A DNA stretch of 47,087 bases, from the IMG/VR virus record IMGVR_UViG_3300027779_000046, positions 1 to 47,087 of that record. One strand, given 5' to 3'. Position 1 is the stretch's first letter. Each line of letters opens with the position of its first letter. The translations under genes were made by a program, and so were the position numbers. This stretch comes from a virus. Under the pieces are notes generated by a model. It saw only the letters and a program-made list of their open reading frames with translations, was not told where the DNA came from and did no database searches. This document shows, in pieces, positions 7,012-17,900 of this stretch.

Positions 7012-8716
7012 CTATTCTTTTCCAAAGAGAATAAGTATCTGTATCTAGAGCACTAAAAATTGTGGCACCCGTATATTGATTACTATAGAATCCGGAAAAT
7101 CCCGAAGAATATATTCCTACATAGTTAGAAGAATAAATTCCTGTAAAGCCCTGAGAATAAATTCCAGAATATGTAGGCCCCTCTGAAGAAGCTTGAGGGT
7201 TGGGAGATTCTCCTCCAGACCCATACGTAAAAGTATATCCGCCTTGGAATCCTTGAGAATAGATGCCTTCATATGCTGCGGAGTAGATGCCTTCAAACCC
7301 TGCAGAATAAATGCCCTCATATCCTTGAGAGTATATTGTATCAACCCATTGTGTTAATCTATCATAGCAAAGTCCACAGGCTAGCCATGTACCTGTTCCA
7401 GGCGCGGAAGATCCGGCTATAAATGAATAAGTACCTACTGTTTTTGAAAGAACATCTCTTAATAAACGTTTAATCCAATATAAATGCATTCCTGCATCAA
7501 GATCGGTATCTGTTAAAGTTGAGGAAACACCAGCAACTCCATGCGTTGTTTCTTTTATACTAGAAGTAGTATCTTGATATAAAGGTTTATAAATTTCTTC
7601 ATCTGTTGCGGCCCGCGGATAACTTCCAACGGCAATATAATCAGCATTAGCCCCAGACCAATGAGTGACAGAATTTGCAGCTCTTGCCTCTGTATTAGCA
7701 TTTGATAATAATCTACTACCACTCCACCCTCTTGCTATGCCAGATTCTTTTCTATAGAGATTATAAGTAGTATTTGCCGCACCAGAAGATACTATAACTG
7801 TATCTTCATAAAATGTTTCGCCATGCCAAGAACCAGTATCACTATCACCCGGCGATGTTCCAATATGATAAGAACCTACTGTATTAGCTGCACTAATATA
7901 ATATTGAACACATCTTTCGGCTACAGAATCTGCACTATCTTCCATTTCTGATTCAGTCATAACCTGAACATTTCCAGAGCCGCTCGATTTAATAAAATTA
8001 ACAACACTATCTGTATCATCAACATGCGATTCATTAAAACTGGTTCCATTATATGGATCAGTTCCAGCATTATATTCTAATAACGTACTGGTTATAGTTA
8101 CATTATTCGCAACTGGGTGATCTCCTACAACGTCCGGGCTTCTATATTTTTCACCAATATTTCCAGCTGAATCGAAACCAGCTGTATTAGTAGTTCCAGC
8201 CAGCGGTCGAAGATGACCTTTCCAGAAGTCATTGCCTGCCGTACCTTTAGTAAATCCTCCCCATCTTTCAAAAATAGGAACAACACATGAATCATCGATT
8301 TGGTCCAAGGTCATTTCCTGTACGCCCCAACCTTCTACCTTTTCAAAAACAACTCCAACGCTAGTTTGCCCGGTTGCGTTTGATCCGGAAGCATTTAAAT
8401 AACTATAAAATTCAGCAGTATCATCTTCTAATGTTAATTCCGCAGCTGCGCCCGTTCCAGAAACAGATTCAACTTTAATCCACTGCCCGACTGATAGCAT
8501 TCCATATTGTTGATATCTTATTACTAAGTAATCCCCTGCTGCAAATACATCATCATATGTACCTGATGGAGATATTGTTATAGTTGTTATTTTTCCAATA
8601 TTTGCAGAAGCACCGGATCCAGTTTCTGTTACGGATCCAATATATAAATTACCGGATGTACTAGATCCGAGTCCGGTGTTTGCTCCAAATGGTAATATTC
8701 GACAAGGTGCACTCAT
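7007..8716 (-). CDS. Tyr/Gly octapeptide-repeat virion protein A
   Basis: 569 residues from the Met at 8716; the open frame extends 6 codons further to 8734, but 8716 forms a TAATG junction with the preceding gene and has AGGA 9 bases upstream. The C-terminus holds two blocks of an octapeptide of form [IFG]-Y-S-x-x-[YF]-x-G (about 4-5 plus 4 units), split by a spacer that includes SPNPQASSEGPTY, and ends in NQYTGATIFSALDTDTYSLWKRIG-type sequence. The N-terminal part contains modules with a VQEMTLDQIDD or VQVMTESEMEDS helix, followed by VGSYHIGTSPGDSDTGSW-like strands. It is a paralogue of the next gene upstream. Fibre or adhesin-like decoration of the baseplate is the likely role. It is inferred from position beside fibre genes and repeat architecture. 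Confidence 0.75.
   Translation of the reverse strand: MSAPCRILPFGANTGLGSSTSGNLYIGSVTETGSGASANIGKITTITISPSGTYDDVFAAGDYLVIRYQQYGMLSVGQWIKVESVSGTGAAAELTLEDDTAEFYSYLNASGSNATGQTSVGVVFEKVEGWGVQEMTLDQIDDSCVVPIFERWGGFTKGTAGNDFWKGHLRPLAGTTNTAGFDSAGNIGEKYRSPDVVGDHPVANNVTITSTLLEYNAGTDPYNGTSFNESHVDDTDSVVNFIKSSGSGNVQVMTESEMEDSADSVAERCVQYYISAANTVGSYHIGTSPGDSDTGSWHGETFYEDTVIVSSGAANTTYNLYRKESGIARGWSGSRLLSNANTEARAANSVTHWSGANADYIAVGSYPRAATDEEIYKPLYQDTTSSIKETTHGVAGVSSTLTDTDLDAGMHLYWIKRLLRDVLSKTVGTYSFIAGSSAPGTGTWLACGLCYDRLTQWVDTIYSQGYEGIYSAGFEGIYSAAYEGIYSQGFQGGYTFTYGSGGESPNPQASSEGPTYSGIYSQGFTGIYSSNYVGIYSSGFSGFYSNQYTGATIFSALDTDTYSLWKRIG
7085..7345 (-). repeat. Octapeptide-coding repeat region in virion protein A
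   Basis: Encodes about eight copies of a 24-base unit translating to IYS-x-x-[YF]-x-G (for example IYSQGYEG, IYSAGFEG, IYSQGFTG, IYSSNYVG). The blocks are interrupted by a spacer that is almost the same as in the paralogue at 8716-10119. Confidence 0.8.
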
Positions 8717-10119
8717 TAGGCTGTCCTTTTCCAAAAAGTATAATCGCCTGCATCTAAAGAAGCTAACACTGTTTTTCCTGTATATTGATTACTATAAAAA
8801 CCTGAATATTGGCCTGAATATATTCCTACATACATTTGAGAATAATACCCTTCAAATCCGGAGGAATAAAAACCTTCAAAACCGGTTGAATATATTCCTT
8901 GAAATCCCATTGAATAAATTCCTTCAAATTGATTGGAATAAAAACCAGCGTATTGATTAGAATATTGTCCGGAATATGTGCCTGAATAAATTCCAGAATA
9001 TACTCCGGAATATATATGCATATATGTAGGCCCTTCTGAACTCGTCTGTGGATTGGGAACTTCACTTCCAGACCCATACGTTTGCGTAAAGCCTGTTTCA
9101 TATCCACCCATATAGGGCCCTTGATATCCGCCAGCATATCCGCCGGAATATCCTTGTGAATAGAACCCCTCATAACCACGCGAAAAAAGACCTATAAATT
9201 GTCCAGAATATATACCTGTAAACTGTCCGGAATATATACCTGTAAACTGTCCTGAATATAATCCTAAATATTGCCCCGAATATATTCCTTCATACATTTG
9301 AGAATATATTCCTTCATATCCTTGAGAATATATTACATCGGCTGTATCTGTTAAATAATCTGTATATGCGCCGGCTTGAACCCATGTTCCGATAGCCGGA
9401 GCTGAGACGCCAGTTACTAATTCATAATAACCTATATCTTCCCCAACACCACTATTCATTAAATAGTTTCTCCACTCCGCTGCTAATGATTTAATATCTG
9501 CATCGGACATTTCCTGGACGCCGTCGTTACCTGACCTATTATAAACTGGTCGGCTTCCGGAAGTTGTATTGGGGGCTGTTTTTCTCCATAACCTATAAAC
9601 AATAGCACTATCGTCTCCTACCTGTCTATAAGTTTCTGTTAAAGCATCACCGGCATAAATCCATGTATCTGCATCAGGCGCAGCAGTTCCAAAATAATAA
9701 CCTCCTACAGGATATAAAGTGGTTTTCCAATAATTAGAAACTCTAGCTAGAATAGTAGCTGTTAAATCAGCAGTAGACATTTGCTGAAGTTTATTACCTG
9801 AAGAAATATATTTTGTTGGATATACTACGCTGGCTGTACTAGAGATATTAGTTTGTTCTTGAAATAATGACCATGTTGTGGTGGTAAAATTTGCTGCAGA
9901 AATTGGATGGTCACCTACATCATCGTTTCTAAATCTATTATCAAAAGAACCGATGTTACCATCATTATTGGCATATGCGGTACAATTTCCTCTTACATTA
10001 TAAACATTATTAGATGCAAACTCTTGCAAAACAAGAGGTACTATCATACTGTCTATTTCTGTGGCGGTCATTTCTTGAAGATCCGCCCCAGAATTGTAAA
10101 CTTTTAATGGTGATGCCAT
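8716..10119 (-). CDS. Tyr/Gly octapeptide-repeat virion protein B
   Basis: 467 residues. The N-terminal 240 residues contain three helix-strand modules, each opening with a [VL]Q-[EQ]-M-[ST] helix (LQEMTATEIDSMIV, LQQMSTADLTATIL, VQEMSDADIKSLAA), two of them followed by G-x-Y-x-x-G/T-x-x-x-P-x-x-x-TW strands. The C-terminal half has two blocks of ten octapeptides, [IFLY]-[YF]-S-x-x-[YF]-x-G, around a spacer with PNPQTSSEGPTY. It ends in NQYTGKTVLASLDAGDYTFWKRTA-like sequence shared with protein A. Regular aromatic and Gly spacing suggests an extended beta structure such as a beta-solenoid or triple-stranded shaft. No catalytic motif is seen. Structural/fibre-like role inferred; host receptor binding is possible. 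Confidence 0.75.
   Translation of the reverse strand: MASPLKVYNSGADLQEMTATEIDSMIVPLVLQEFASNNVYNVRGNCTAYANNDGNIGSFDNRFRNDDVGDHPISAANFTTTTWSLFQEQTNISSTASVVYPTKYISSGNKLQQMSTADLTATILARVSNYWKTTLYPVGGYYFGTAAPDADTWIYAGDALTETYRQVGDDSAIVYRLWRKTAPNTTSGSRPVYNRSGNDGVQEMSDADIKSLAAEWRNYLMNSGVGEDIGYYELVTGVSAPAIGTWVQAGAYTDYLTDTADVIYSQGYEGIYSQMYEGIYSGQYLGLYSGQFTGIYSGQFTGIYSGQFIGLFSRGYEGFYSQGYSGGYAGGYQGPYMGGYETGFTQTYGSGSEVPNPQTSSEGPTYMHIYSGVYSGIYSGTYSGQYSNQYAGFYSNQFEGIYSMGFQGIYSTGFEGFYSSGFEGYYSQMYVGIYSGQYSGFYSNQYTGKTVLASLDAGDYTFWKRTA
8780..9340 (-). repeat. Octapeptide-coding repeat region in virion protein B
   Basis: Two blocks (about 8780-9020 and 9095-9340) each encode ten 8-residue units. Some adjacent units are near identical in DNA (around 9200-9260, unit GQFTGIYS), pointing to recent tandem duplication by slippage or recombination. 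Others have drifted. Confidence 0.85.
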
Positions 10120-10138
10120 TTGTTTTCATCGTTTTTAA

Positions 10139-11674
10139 TTAGGGTCCGAGTCTTGTTCCGGCGGAGTTGTAAATTCCAAATGCTACCCAAGAACTTGTTC
10201 CAGCAGCATCTGCACTCTTCAAAAAATAGTTAGTAGCGGCGGTTGCACCTGCAGTAGTTTTAAATGCACCTGAATGAGTAAGAGCTCCATCGTGAACAAC
10301 ATCTGCATCTATATCTAAATCTCCATCAAAATCTGAAGTGCCTGTTACTTGAAAAGCTCCATTGACTTTTCCTCCATCCGATATTAACCAGGCGCTAAGA
10401 GAACTTTCGTATGTAAGTTGATGTTTGGTTGTAGCTGGTAAAACTAATCCACCACCACTTGCTTGTGCATCTGTATGACACTTGGCCCAGTCAAATGTGC
10501 CGGTCCCTGAATAGCCTGTTAATGTAAATGTTGTAACCGTTGGTACTGTAGCGACTACATAAATTGCTTCATCTGTTAATCCGGATGTTCCGGCGCGAGC
10601 AATAAAAACTTTATCCGCAGCAGCTAATCCGTGATTTTCAGTAGCATTATTTCTTTGCGAAGTAATGGTACCGGAAGAGGCATCACTGTCACTATAAACG
10701 TTCCCGGCTAAACCTATAATAAAAGTTTTATCTTCAGTAACTGAAACTGTTGTATCATTATAAGTTCTGGTTCCTTGAACGACTAAATTACCGGTAATAA
10801 TAACGGTATTAGAATCGATAGTAGTATCTGGTGTGTGTATATGAAGCCAACTAGAAGGAGAAACATTACACCATTCAGCTGTCTCATAAAGATAAGTATT
10901 TCCTCTTAAATTAACCCTATTTGCGAAATTTGTAGTTCCACCGACATTTACGGTGCCCTGGACCTGAAGTTGCGCATCACCAAGTGTAGAACCCGTTCCA
11001 ATAGCTAGGTTACCTGAAGTACCTAGATTCATTCGTTCGGTAGATTCAGTTATAGAGTTCCCGGTAAAAAATCTAATTATATCTTCATCGCTTGCATTAT
11101 CTGTAGTGATTTTTGTGTCGGCATCTTGGTCTGCTGGAGAAGCTAAAGGATAAAAATGAGTTCCGGTATTTCCTTCAAATCTACCTAATGTTGTATTCCA
11201 TCTAATTGAACCAGTCCCACCTGCTCTTTCCGCACTTGTTCCTACTGGTATGTGTAATGAAGCAGATGAATTTGATCCCGCAATGCCGCTTACATGAGCA
11301 GTTGCCCAGCGCCAAGTACTATTACCAAAATTTCTAGCATCATCGGTATAAGGATTTAAATCGGCATCTACTCTTGCGGTAATGGTGACTGTATCACTTG
11401 CCGTGTCGCCAATATCTGTATTTCCCTTAAGACTTGTATCTGTGTCTACAGTTAAATTTGTGTTTATGGTAACACTACCGCCAATAACCGCCGATTCCAA
11501 AATTCCAATACCACCGTTTGAAGTTATCGCGCCCGTCGTAGTTGTTGTTGCATTACTAGTATTAGAGATGTGTAATTCATCTTTACCACCCGGAGTTTGG
11601 GTGTACATCAATAGTTGATTAGTACGAGTTCTCCATAAATCAAACGTATCTGATAAAGCTACGTTAGCTGCCAT
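10139..11674 (-). CDS. Tail-fibre-like virion protein
   Basis: 511 residues. The N-terminus NVALSDTFDLWRTRTNQLL is a recurrent start of fibre proteins in marine T4-like phages and probably forms the virion attachment part. The rest is Thr/Ser/Asn/Gly-rich and made of short beta repeats (GGSVTINTNLTVDTDTSLKG, GNLAIGTGSTLGDAQLQVQG), typical of trimeric fibres. A segment around 290-370, VIITGNLVVQGTRTYNDTTV then VSVTEDKTFIIGLAGN, is a block I know from such fibres. No chaperone/peptidase domain is seen at the C-terminus, which ends abruptly with GTRLGP. Likely a fibre or fibre connector. It follows the coiled-coil gene with an 11-base overlap. Confidence 0.78.
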   Translation of the reverse strand: MAANVALSDTFDLWRTRTNQLLMYTQTPGGKDELHISNTSNATTTTTGAITSNGGIGILESAVIGGSVTINTNLTVDTDTSLKGNTDIGDTASDTVTITARVDADLNPYTDDARNFGNSTWRWATAHVSGIAGSNSSASLHIPVGTSAERAGGTGSIRWNTTLGRFEGNTGTHFYPLASPADQDADTKITTDNASDEDIIRFFTGNSITESTERMNLGTSGNLAIGTGSTLGDAQLQVQGTVNVGGTTNFANRVNLRGNTYLYETAEWCNVSPSSWLHIHTPDTTIDSNTVIITGNLVVQGTRTYNDTTVSVTEDKTFIIGLAGNVYSDSDASSGTITSQRNNATENHGLAAADKVFIARAGTSGLTDEAIYVVATVPTVTTFTLTGYSGTGTFDWAKCHTDAQASGGGLVLPATTKHQLTYESSLSAWLISDGGKVNGAFQVTGTSDFDGDLDIDADVVHDGALTHSGAFKTTAGATAATNYFLKSADAAGTSSWVAFGIYNSAGTRLGP

Positions 11675-11918
11675 TGTTATCCTTTTCTAAAACTTTATAT
11701 ATTAATTTTTCAATTTTGTCCACAGTAGACTTTAATTGTTGGAGCTGATCATGATGTTCGGCTTGAGTTGCTCGGCTTTCATCTACCTCTGCTTGGCGCT
11801 TGGTTGCGGCCATGCGTTCTCTTCTATGTCTATTTAGAGCATCTTTATCAGTGCTTAATAGAGCTTTGGAATGCATATCTCTAACAAATCTTGGATCTTC
11901 TGTTTGTATTTTACTCAT
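11664..11918 (-). CDS. Small coiled-coil protein
   Basis: 84 residues. The first 45 are basic (TEDPRFVRDMHSKALLST, then RHRRERMAATKRQ) and the rest forms a predicted coiled coil (LQQLKSTVDKIEKLIYKVL). It overlaps the DUF4815 gene by 8 bases and the fibre gene by 11, so it is firmly embedded in the structural operon. Function unknown; an adaptor or assembly factor for the neighbouring fibre is a guess from size, charge and position. Confidence 0.7.
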   Translation of the reverse strand: MSKIQTEDPRFVRDMHSKALLSTDKDALNRHRRERMAATKRQAEVDESRATQAEHHDQLQQLKSTVDKIEKLIYKVLEKDNNGS

Positions 11919-14900
11919 CTAATGCTATTGCTCTTAAATCTTTCACTCTCGGTACATCTAATGTACTAGATGAAAGTAAACATAATTTTATTGCGAAAGT
12001 TTTAAACTTCTTATAGTTCGTTCCATTAGCATCTACATAATCAATTGAATCGCCAGGAGATCTATATAAAAATTCTTTATAATCATCCTCATTTAATGAA
12101 TTAACAGAAGTCGCAGTTTCTTGTTGTAATTGTATATACCCTCTATCATCAAATGATTCTGTATCGTCAGGACTCAATACCTTTGCATATACGTGTATTG
12201 TAGCACTTTCGGGTTTATAGGCATTAACTATAACTTTTAAATCTTCGGCTTCAAACCCGTCTTCAAGATTAACCTTTCTTGTTATATATTTAGCATTGAT
12301 TGGGCCACCTTGGCTATCTAATTCACTGCTTACAACTATTTTACAAAGATTAGTTCCTGTATGTGCAGCATCTGTTACAGTTACTATCGGAGTTGCTGTA
12401 TAACCGGAACCGCCTTCTGTTATAATTCCTGCGGTAATCTCACCATTTACAATTGTTAAATCTATCGTCGCGCCTGTTCCATTTCCTCCATCTACTGTTG
12501 CAACTGCTGAAGATGTATAATTAGATCCAGCATTAATTACGTATACTTGAGAATTTGCAATTGCCGCATTATCTACATCATTTTCAGTAGTTATTAAGTT
12601 AAATCTTGTAATATCAATTACTGGCGAAACAAATTTTGAAGTTGATCTAATCGCAACACGAGTACTAAATGAATTAGCTGTATTATACTGCATCATCATA
12701 CGTTCTGTAGGATAAACATTTTTATCTCTTTCACCTTGAACATAATCAGTTGTGATATAACTTCCGGCTGTATTCGAAGTCTTATAAGAAAAAGCAACTG
12801 ATGAACTATCAAATTGCATTATTGATGTATTAAGTTTATATACATCGGCAAATACATTAGAAGTCGCGGCTGATTGACTTGAAGAATTAGACATCAAGAT
12901 TATGTTACCTTCATTTATTGTTGTAAAATGGCATCTCTTGATTCTCATCATTAAAGATTCACCTGGAGATTTATTTACAGCGCCCGCATTGGTGGGCAAA
13001 TATAATTCTTCCACGTTCGGTTGTTTAGGTATTCTAAAATTAGGACTAATAGCTGCCGTACTTAAAGGGTTTAGACCCTGTATAGCTGTCCATAATTGAT
13101 ATTCACTGCTATTAGAAATAATTACTAATGCATATTCATCACCGGTTAAATAAACAGGAGCGGGAAATACAAATGTAGTAGAATGAGATGTATTTGATGC
13201 CTCCGGTGGATTGACAGTAGTATTAATTGAATCTGGCTTTAAAGATGCCTCAGCAAATGGTAGAATTGTTCCGCAACTTGGTAATCCATTAACTAGAGGC
13301 CTAATTTGAACAGTAACGGGCAATTGAGGTGTAGAACTATTAGCGGTTGCTTTTTGTCTAAAAAATAAATCAACCTCTTTAACAAAAACACCTTCTACAT
13401 AATTACTCTTATTAACAATAAATGTTTGTGTCAGTGGATCCATCCAACCCAGAGATCCCTCGACTCTACTAGTAGCACTTGTTATAACATTTTCATTAGT
13501 GACATCTTCTCTTCGTGAAGTGGATGGTCTTACTGAAAGCGAAGTAGCTTCCCTACCATCTATTAATCCTCTCACATGAAAAGTACATTCGGCGGCCATA
13601 GTAGAATCCGCAACCTTATCATTTACCTCATCAGTAACTCTTAATAATCTTTCCCCGGTTTTATGCGCGGTTTTAGGTAAGCTAAGAACTCCAGCAAAAT
13701 CTCCTGCTAAATTAGTTGCCATATAAGAAGCCTGTCCTTTTGTTGGAACAGTTCTATTGGAAATAACAGCAGAAATTCCACTATTGGAAGATAAAATAGT
13801 TGTTGAACTTGGACTAAATGATTGATCTATATCAGCATTATCACCATTTTGATCATGTGCTTTAATTACTTTAATGTAACCAGTTGCAGTTCCACCCGCA
13901 GTAGTTTTTTCTGGCATAATTACCTGACACACATTAGCACCTTCAGAAAGAGTTTCTCCCTGAATTAAGTGCTTAGTAGTAGTCACGCCATTAAGAACAA
14001 CAAAAGGCATTGGATATACATTAGCTGTAACATTCGTGCCGTCAAAAAATATTGCTACATTTGTTGCTGGCTTCATTCCTTTAGCAACAAAATAAATTCT
14101 ATCGTCGTCGGGAGCAAATTGAGATTTAAGTAAATGTGGTTTCATCCAAAAAGTCATAGAAATATCCGCGACTTTATTACCTAAACTTCTTTTAATTGAA
14201 TCTGGAATGTTCTTTGAAGTAATACCTCTTCTAGTTTGGCCTTGAGAAATTAGAGTTGCTTTTCTTATTCCTCCTGAGGTTGCCCCAGCATCTTTTACAC
14301 TTATTTCTGGTTCTGGGTTAATTTGCTCGCCAGTCCAAATTTTTGTCCAATCATCCCATTGAGATCCGTGCCCACCACTTACAGCTCCGAATTGCCAATT
14401 ATCATTAACCCCTTCTAAATTAACTAACACTTCTGGCCTTATGGTGGAATCATACCATAAATCAGAATCTGGAAATGTTTTTATACCTCCAGAAAATTGA
14501 GCTAACGCATAAGGATTAATTGCTTTATAAGAACTAGCTAATGGTTGATTAACTAAATTAGCTGTTGTAAATGGTAAAGTAGCTAATTCCGGGCCCGGTA
14601 AATGATATGAAATATTATTACTAGTTCCTTTTGATAGTTGAAAACCATAAGCATCTGATTTAAACGGAGGTCTTAATTCATTTTTTTCTATGTCTATGGA
14701 ACATAAATAATCTTTATTTATTACGTCGCCTATAGAATGTCCTTTGAATCCATCTACAAGAATACCATTCTTAAATCTATCGCCAGCTGGATTAAAAAGA
14801 GAATCTTTTGTTGATCCGCCCGATATTGATGTTGCAGCGGCCTCTTTTTCGAGCATTGATAATGCTGTATAATACTCAAGATTTTCAATTCTTTTTTCTA

Positions 14901-17900
14901 ACTTGCCAATATCTCTCATTGTATATCGTCTATTATCAATATACTTAGTTTTAATATCATCTGTACTAAAAGTATAAGGAGGAATAGTTAGAGTATATAA
15001 TGTTATAGAATCATCATCATCTGGCGGAGTAATTGGATCTCGGGCTGCTACACCTTTAAGAACTCTAAAAACCCTATCTTTAGATAAAATTAGTTTATCT
15101 TTTCGACCCAAATAATAATTTGTATTAAATTGTAATGTATATTCGGGATCTGGAGTACCGCCGGCTGCTCCTAATTGAGATGATGGAAAAGCAGCATTAT
15201 TAGATGTAATATCATTTGTTGTATTAGAACCTTTATCATTATTTGCAGAATATCGTGAAGGTCTAAAATCTATACTGTCTCTTAATTGAATTTCTTCGCC
15301 TGTTGTAGGGCTTGTAAATGATGGAATTTTTTCAAAATTAAGCCCTGATCTCTTTAGACCATCTAAATCATAATGATAACCAGTGTTAGCACCCACATCA
15401 GCATACGATTGAACTGAAAAGTATCCTGCTAGAGCATCTTGTATAGGTGGTTCTAGAGCGGGGTTACTAAAATGGTCAACAATTACTAACAATTGGCCTT
15501 TCGGAGCCGGAGCACCAGGTTTTAAAACAATACCTGCATGATCATAAAAATTGTCTCTTTGACCATTATCTAATTCATAATTTGATGTAACATCTACCGC
15601 AGTTGTTGATGTTGTATTTTTAAGAGCCGTTAAATGTGTTGAACTAACAGGTTCTGCTTTATCTCCAGAATCAATAACATATACTAAATTAAATACATCA
15701 GAAATCATTAAGTTATCTTTTTTACCAACCTGTTTATTAGGTAATATAAAATGAACTTGTCCTTTTGATATATCTGAATCAGATGACAAATTTGTAGTAT
15801 TTCCAATTGTTAAAGTTTTAGATCTTGGAGTTGCATTTGCTGTTCTAATAGTTGAAATAATTTCAACTTGATATGCACCATTTTTTGAATTTAAATTTAA
15901 AGTAGTTTGAGATGCACTATCAATGCTTGCCGATCTTCCGGTTGCTGAAGAAAATTCTAATATTTGTCCCTCAGTTAACTCTTCTCCCGTAACATTATCT
16001 ATGGGAGGATTATTGACGTCATCAATTGTTTTAACAGCTACCGAATATAATTCTTTTGCAGTAGAAGATGGTAGACTTCCTGTTCCTATAAAAGATCCTG
16101 TTGCAGTTGAAACAGTTGTTGTTCCGGCAATAGGTACAGATACAGATTGAAATGTTTTATAAGTATAAGTTATTCCATCCGGAATAGATGCTAAAGGGGA
16201 AAATGGTAATTGAAAAATTAAATTATTTTTACTTGTACCAGCCAAAAAGGCCGTACCTTCAGGATCATTATTAAATCTTGATAATTTATCTATGTCAGCT
16301 TGAGTTGTTTTAACCACATATGAAGAATTGGCTTCATTTAATTGATTTTTAGCTGCATGCTTAACTACTAAAGAACCTAAATCTTGAAATTTAAAAGAGA
16401 TAGAAAACGTTGAATTAGATTGAACTTTTTGTGATAGTGCGGTATTACATACTGCTTTATGTTGAGAACCAATAGCTATATATTCTGCAATAGTAACAAC
16501 ATCACTAGTAAAAGTTCCGGCTAATGTAGTATTAACTGTGAGAGTGGCTCCCTTATATGCTCCGTTAGCAAAAGATGTTGAGCCGGCCGGCATTCCAACT
16601 GTTATAAGGTCGTCGCCTTCTCCAGAAACTTCTGAGTTAATAGTTTTATTTAAACGTATATCATATATACGTGTTGAATATACTGAATGAAAATGCGTGG
16701 TATTGGATGTGGCTAGATCCGCCTGTTCCCAATCAAACGATCTTACTCTGGCAGTTCCCATCTTCGTTTGATTATATTTTGTTAATGCATCAGCATCGTT
16801 GCTCAAAGCATTAACAGTTGCAGCGCTGCAACAATGGAGATCCACAAGTTCATGTTTAGAAATATCAAACGTTCCTAAAACATTGTTGAGATATAAAGAA
16901 TTTCCATAATCAGCCGCAATTATATAATCCGAAATATTTGCAGTATCTCTTCCTTTTTCGACATCAACATATCGAGTAGCTATACTTTCATATTCATAAC
17001 CCTTTACATACGCCTTACCTGCTTCTAATCCAGCGGAAACTAAAGAATTATTACCGGTTATATGATTTTTTAATTGAATTCCAAATGGTCGAACAGTATA
17101 ACTTCCGCTTTCATCAAAAGTTCTGCGCGCCATTGTTTTTTCAATTTCTGCATACAGAGGATATTTCGTTTCTGTTGTTTTAACACCCAATTCAACTCTG
17201 GATAATTCTATAAATTTTTCACCGGCAAATTCTGAGATAGTAGAACTAGTTTTGACTTTTATTCCATCAGAACCAGTTGTTTCTGTTACTATATCTAAGG
17301 CTGCTAATGTTAAAGTTATACTAAATCTATCAGCACCGGGCGCGGCATAGTTAGCAGTTCCCTGAGCATTATCTAAAATAGACGTATCATCATCCGTTTG
17401 AACAATTGCTTCAGTAGCAAGTACCCCCACTCTCTTAGTAGGACTACTGCTATATTTGTCTAATGCAATAGTTTGATCTTGAACTAGTACAAAATAACCA
17501 CTAATATAGAAACATCCCTCAGAAATACTTGCAATAGATGAAGTATTTTGAGCTGCGGCAATTCCGGCAACTCCACTTAAACTAACTGTATTAGCTTGAT
17601 AAGGAACCGCCTCTAAAGTAGCAATTGTTTCGCCATCTATAAAATCACCACCACCTAATTTTGAAAAAATTAATGTTGGTTGATCTGAAACAGTTGTAGG
17701 CTCGGCTTTAACAACTAAACCTTTGGCTCCAGATGTTGCACCAGAAACAGTTTTACCAGCAAAATTAGATATAACAACATCTGCATTATCAAATGCTGCT
17801 TCTAATTTTAAAGAATTAACTTGATTATTAAGGGTAACATCGCCACCAAAAACTTTACTACCTTCTTTGAAGATATTATCACCAAACCTAGTTACCTGTT

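Noticed and set aside
8780-9340. Regular short DNA repeats as a possible CRISPR array
   Set aside because: The 24-base units are in frame, without constant repeat and unique spacers, and encode a coherent octapeptide.
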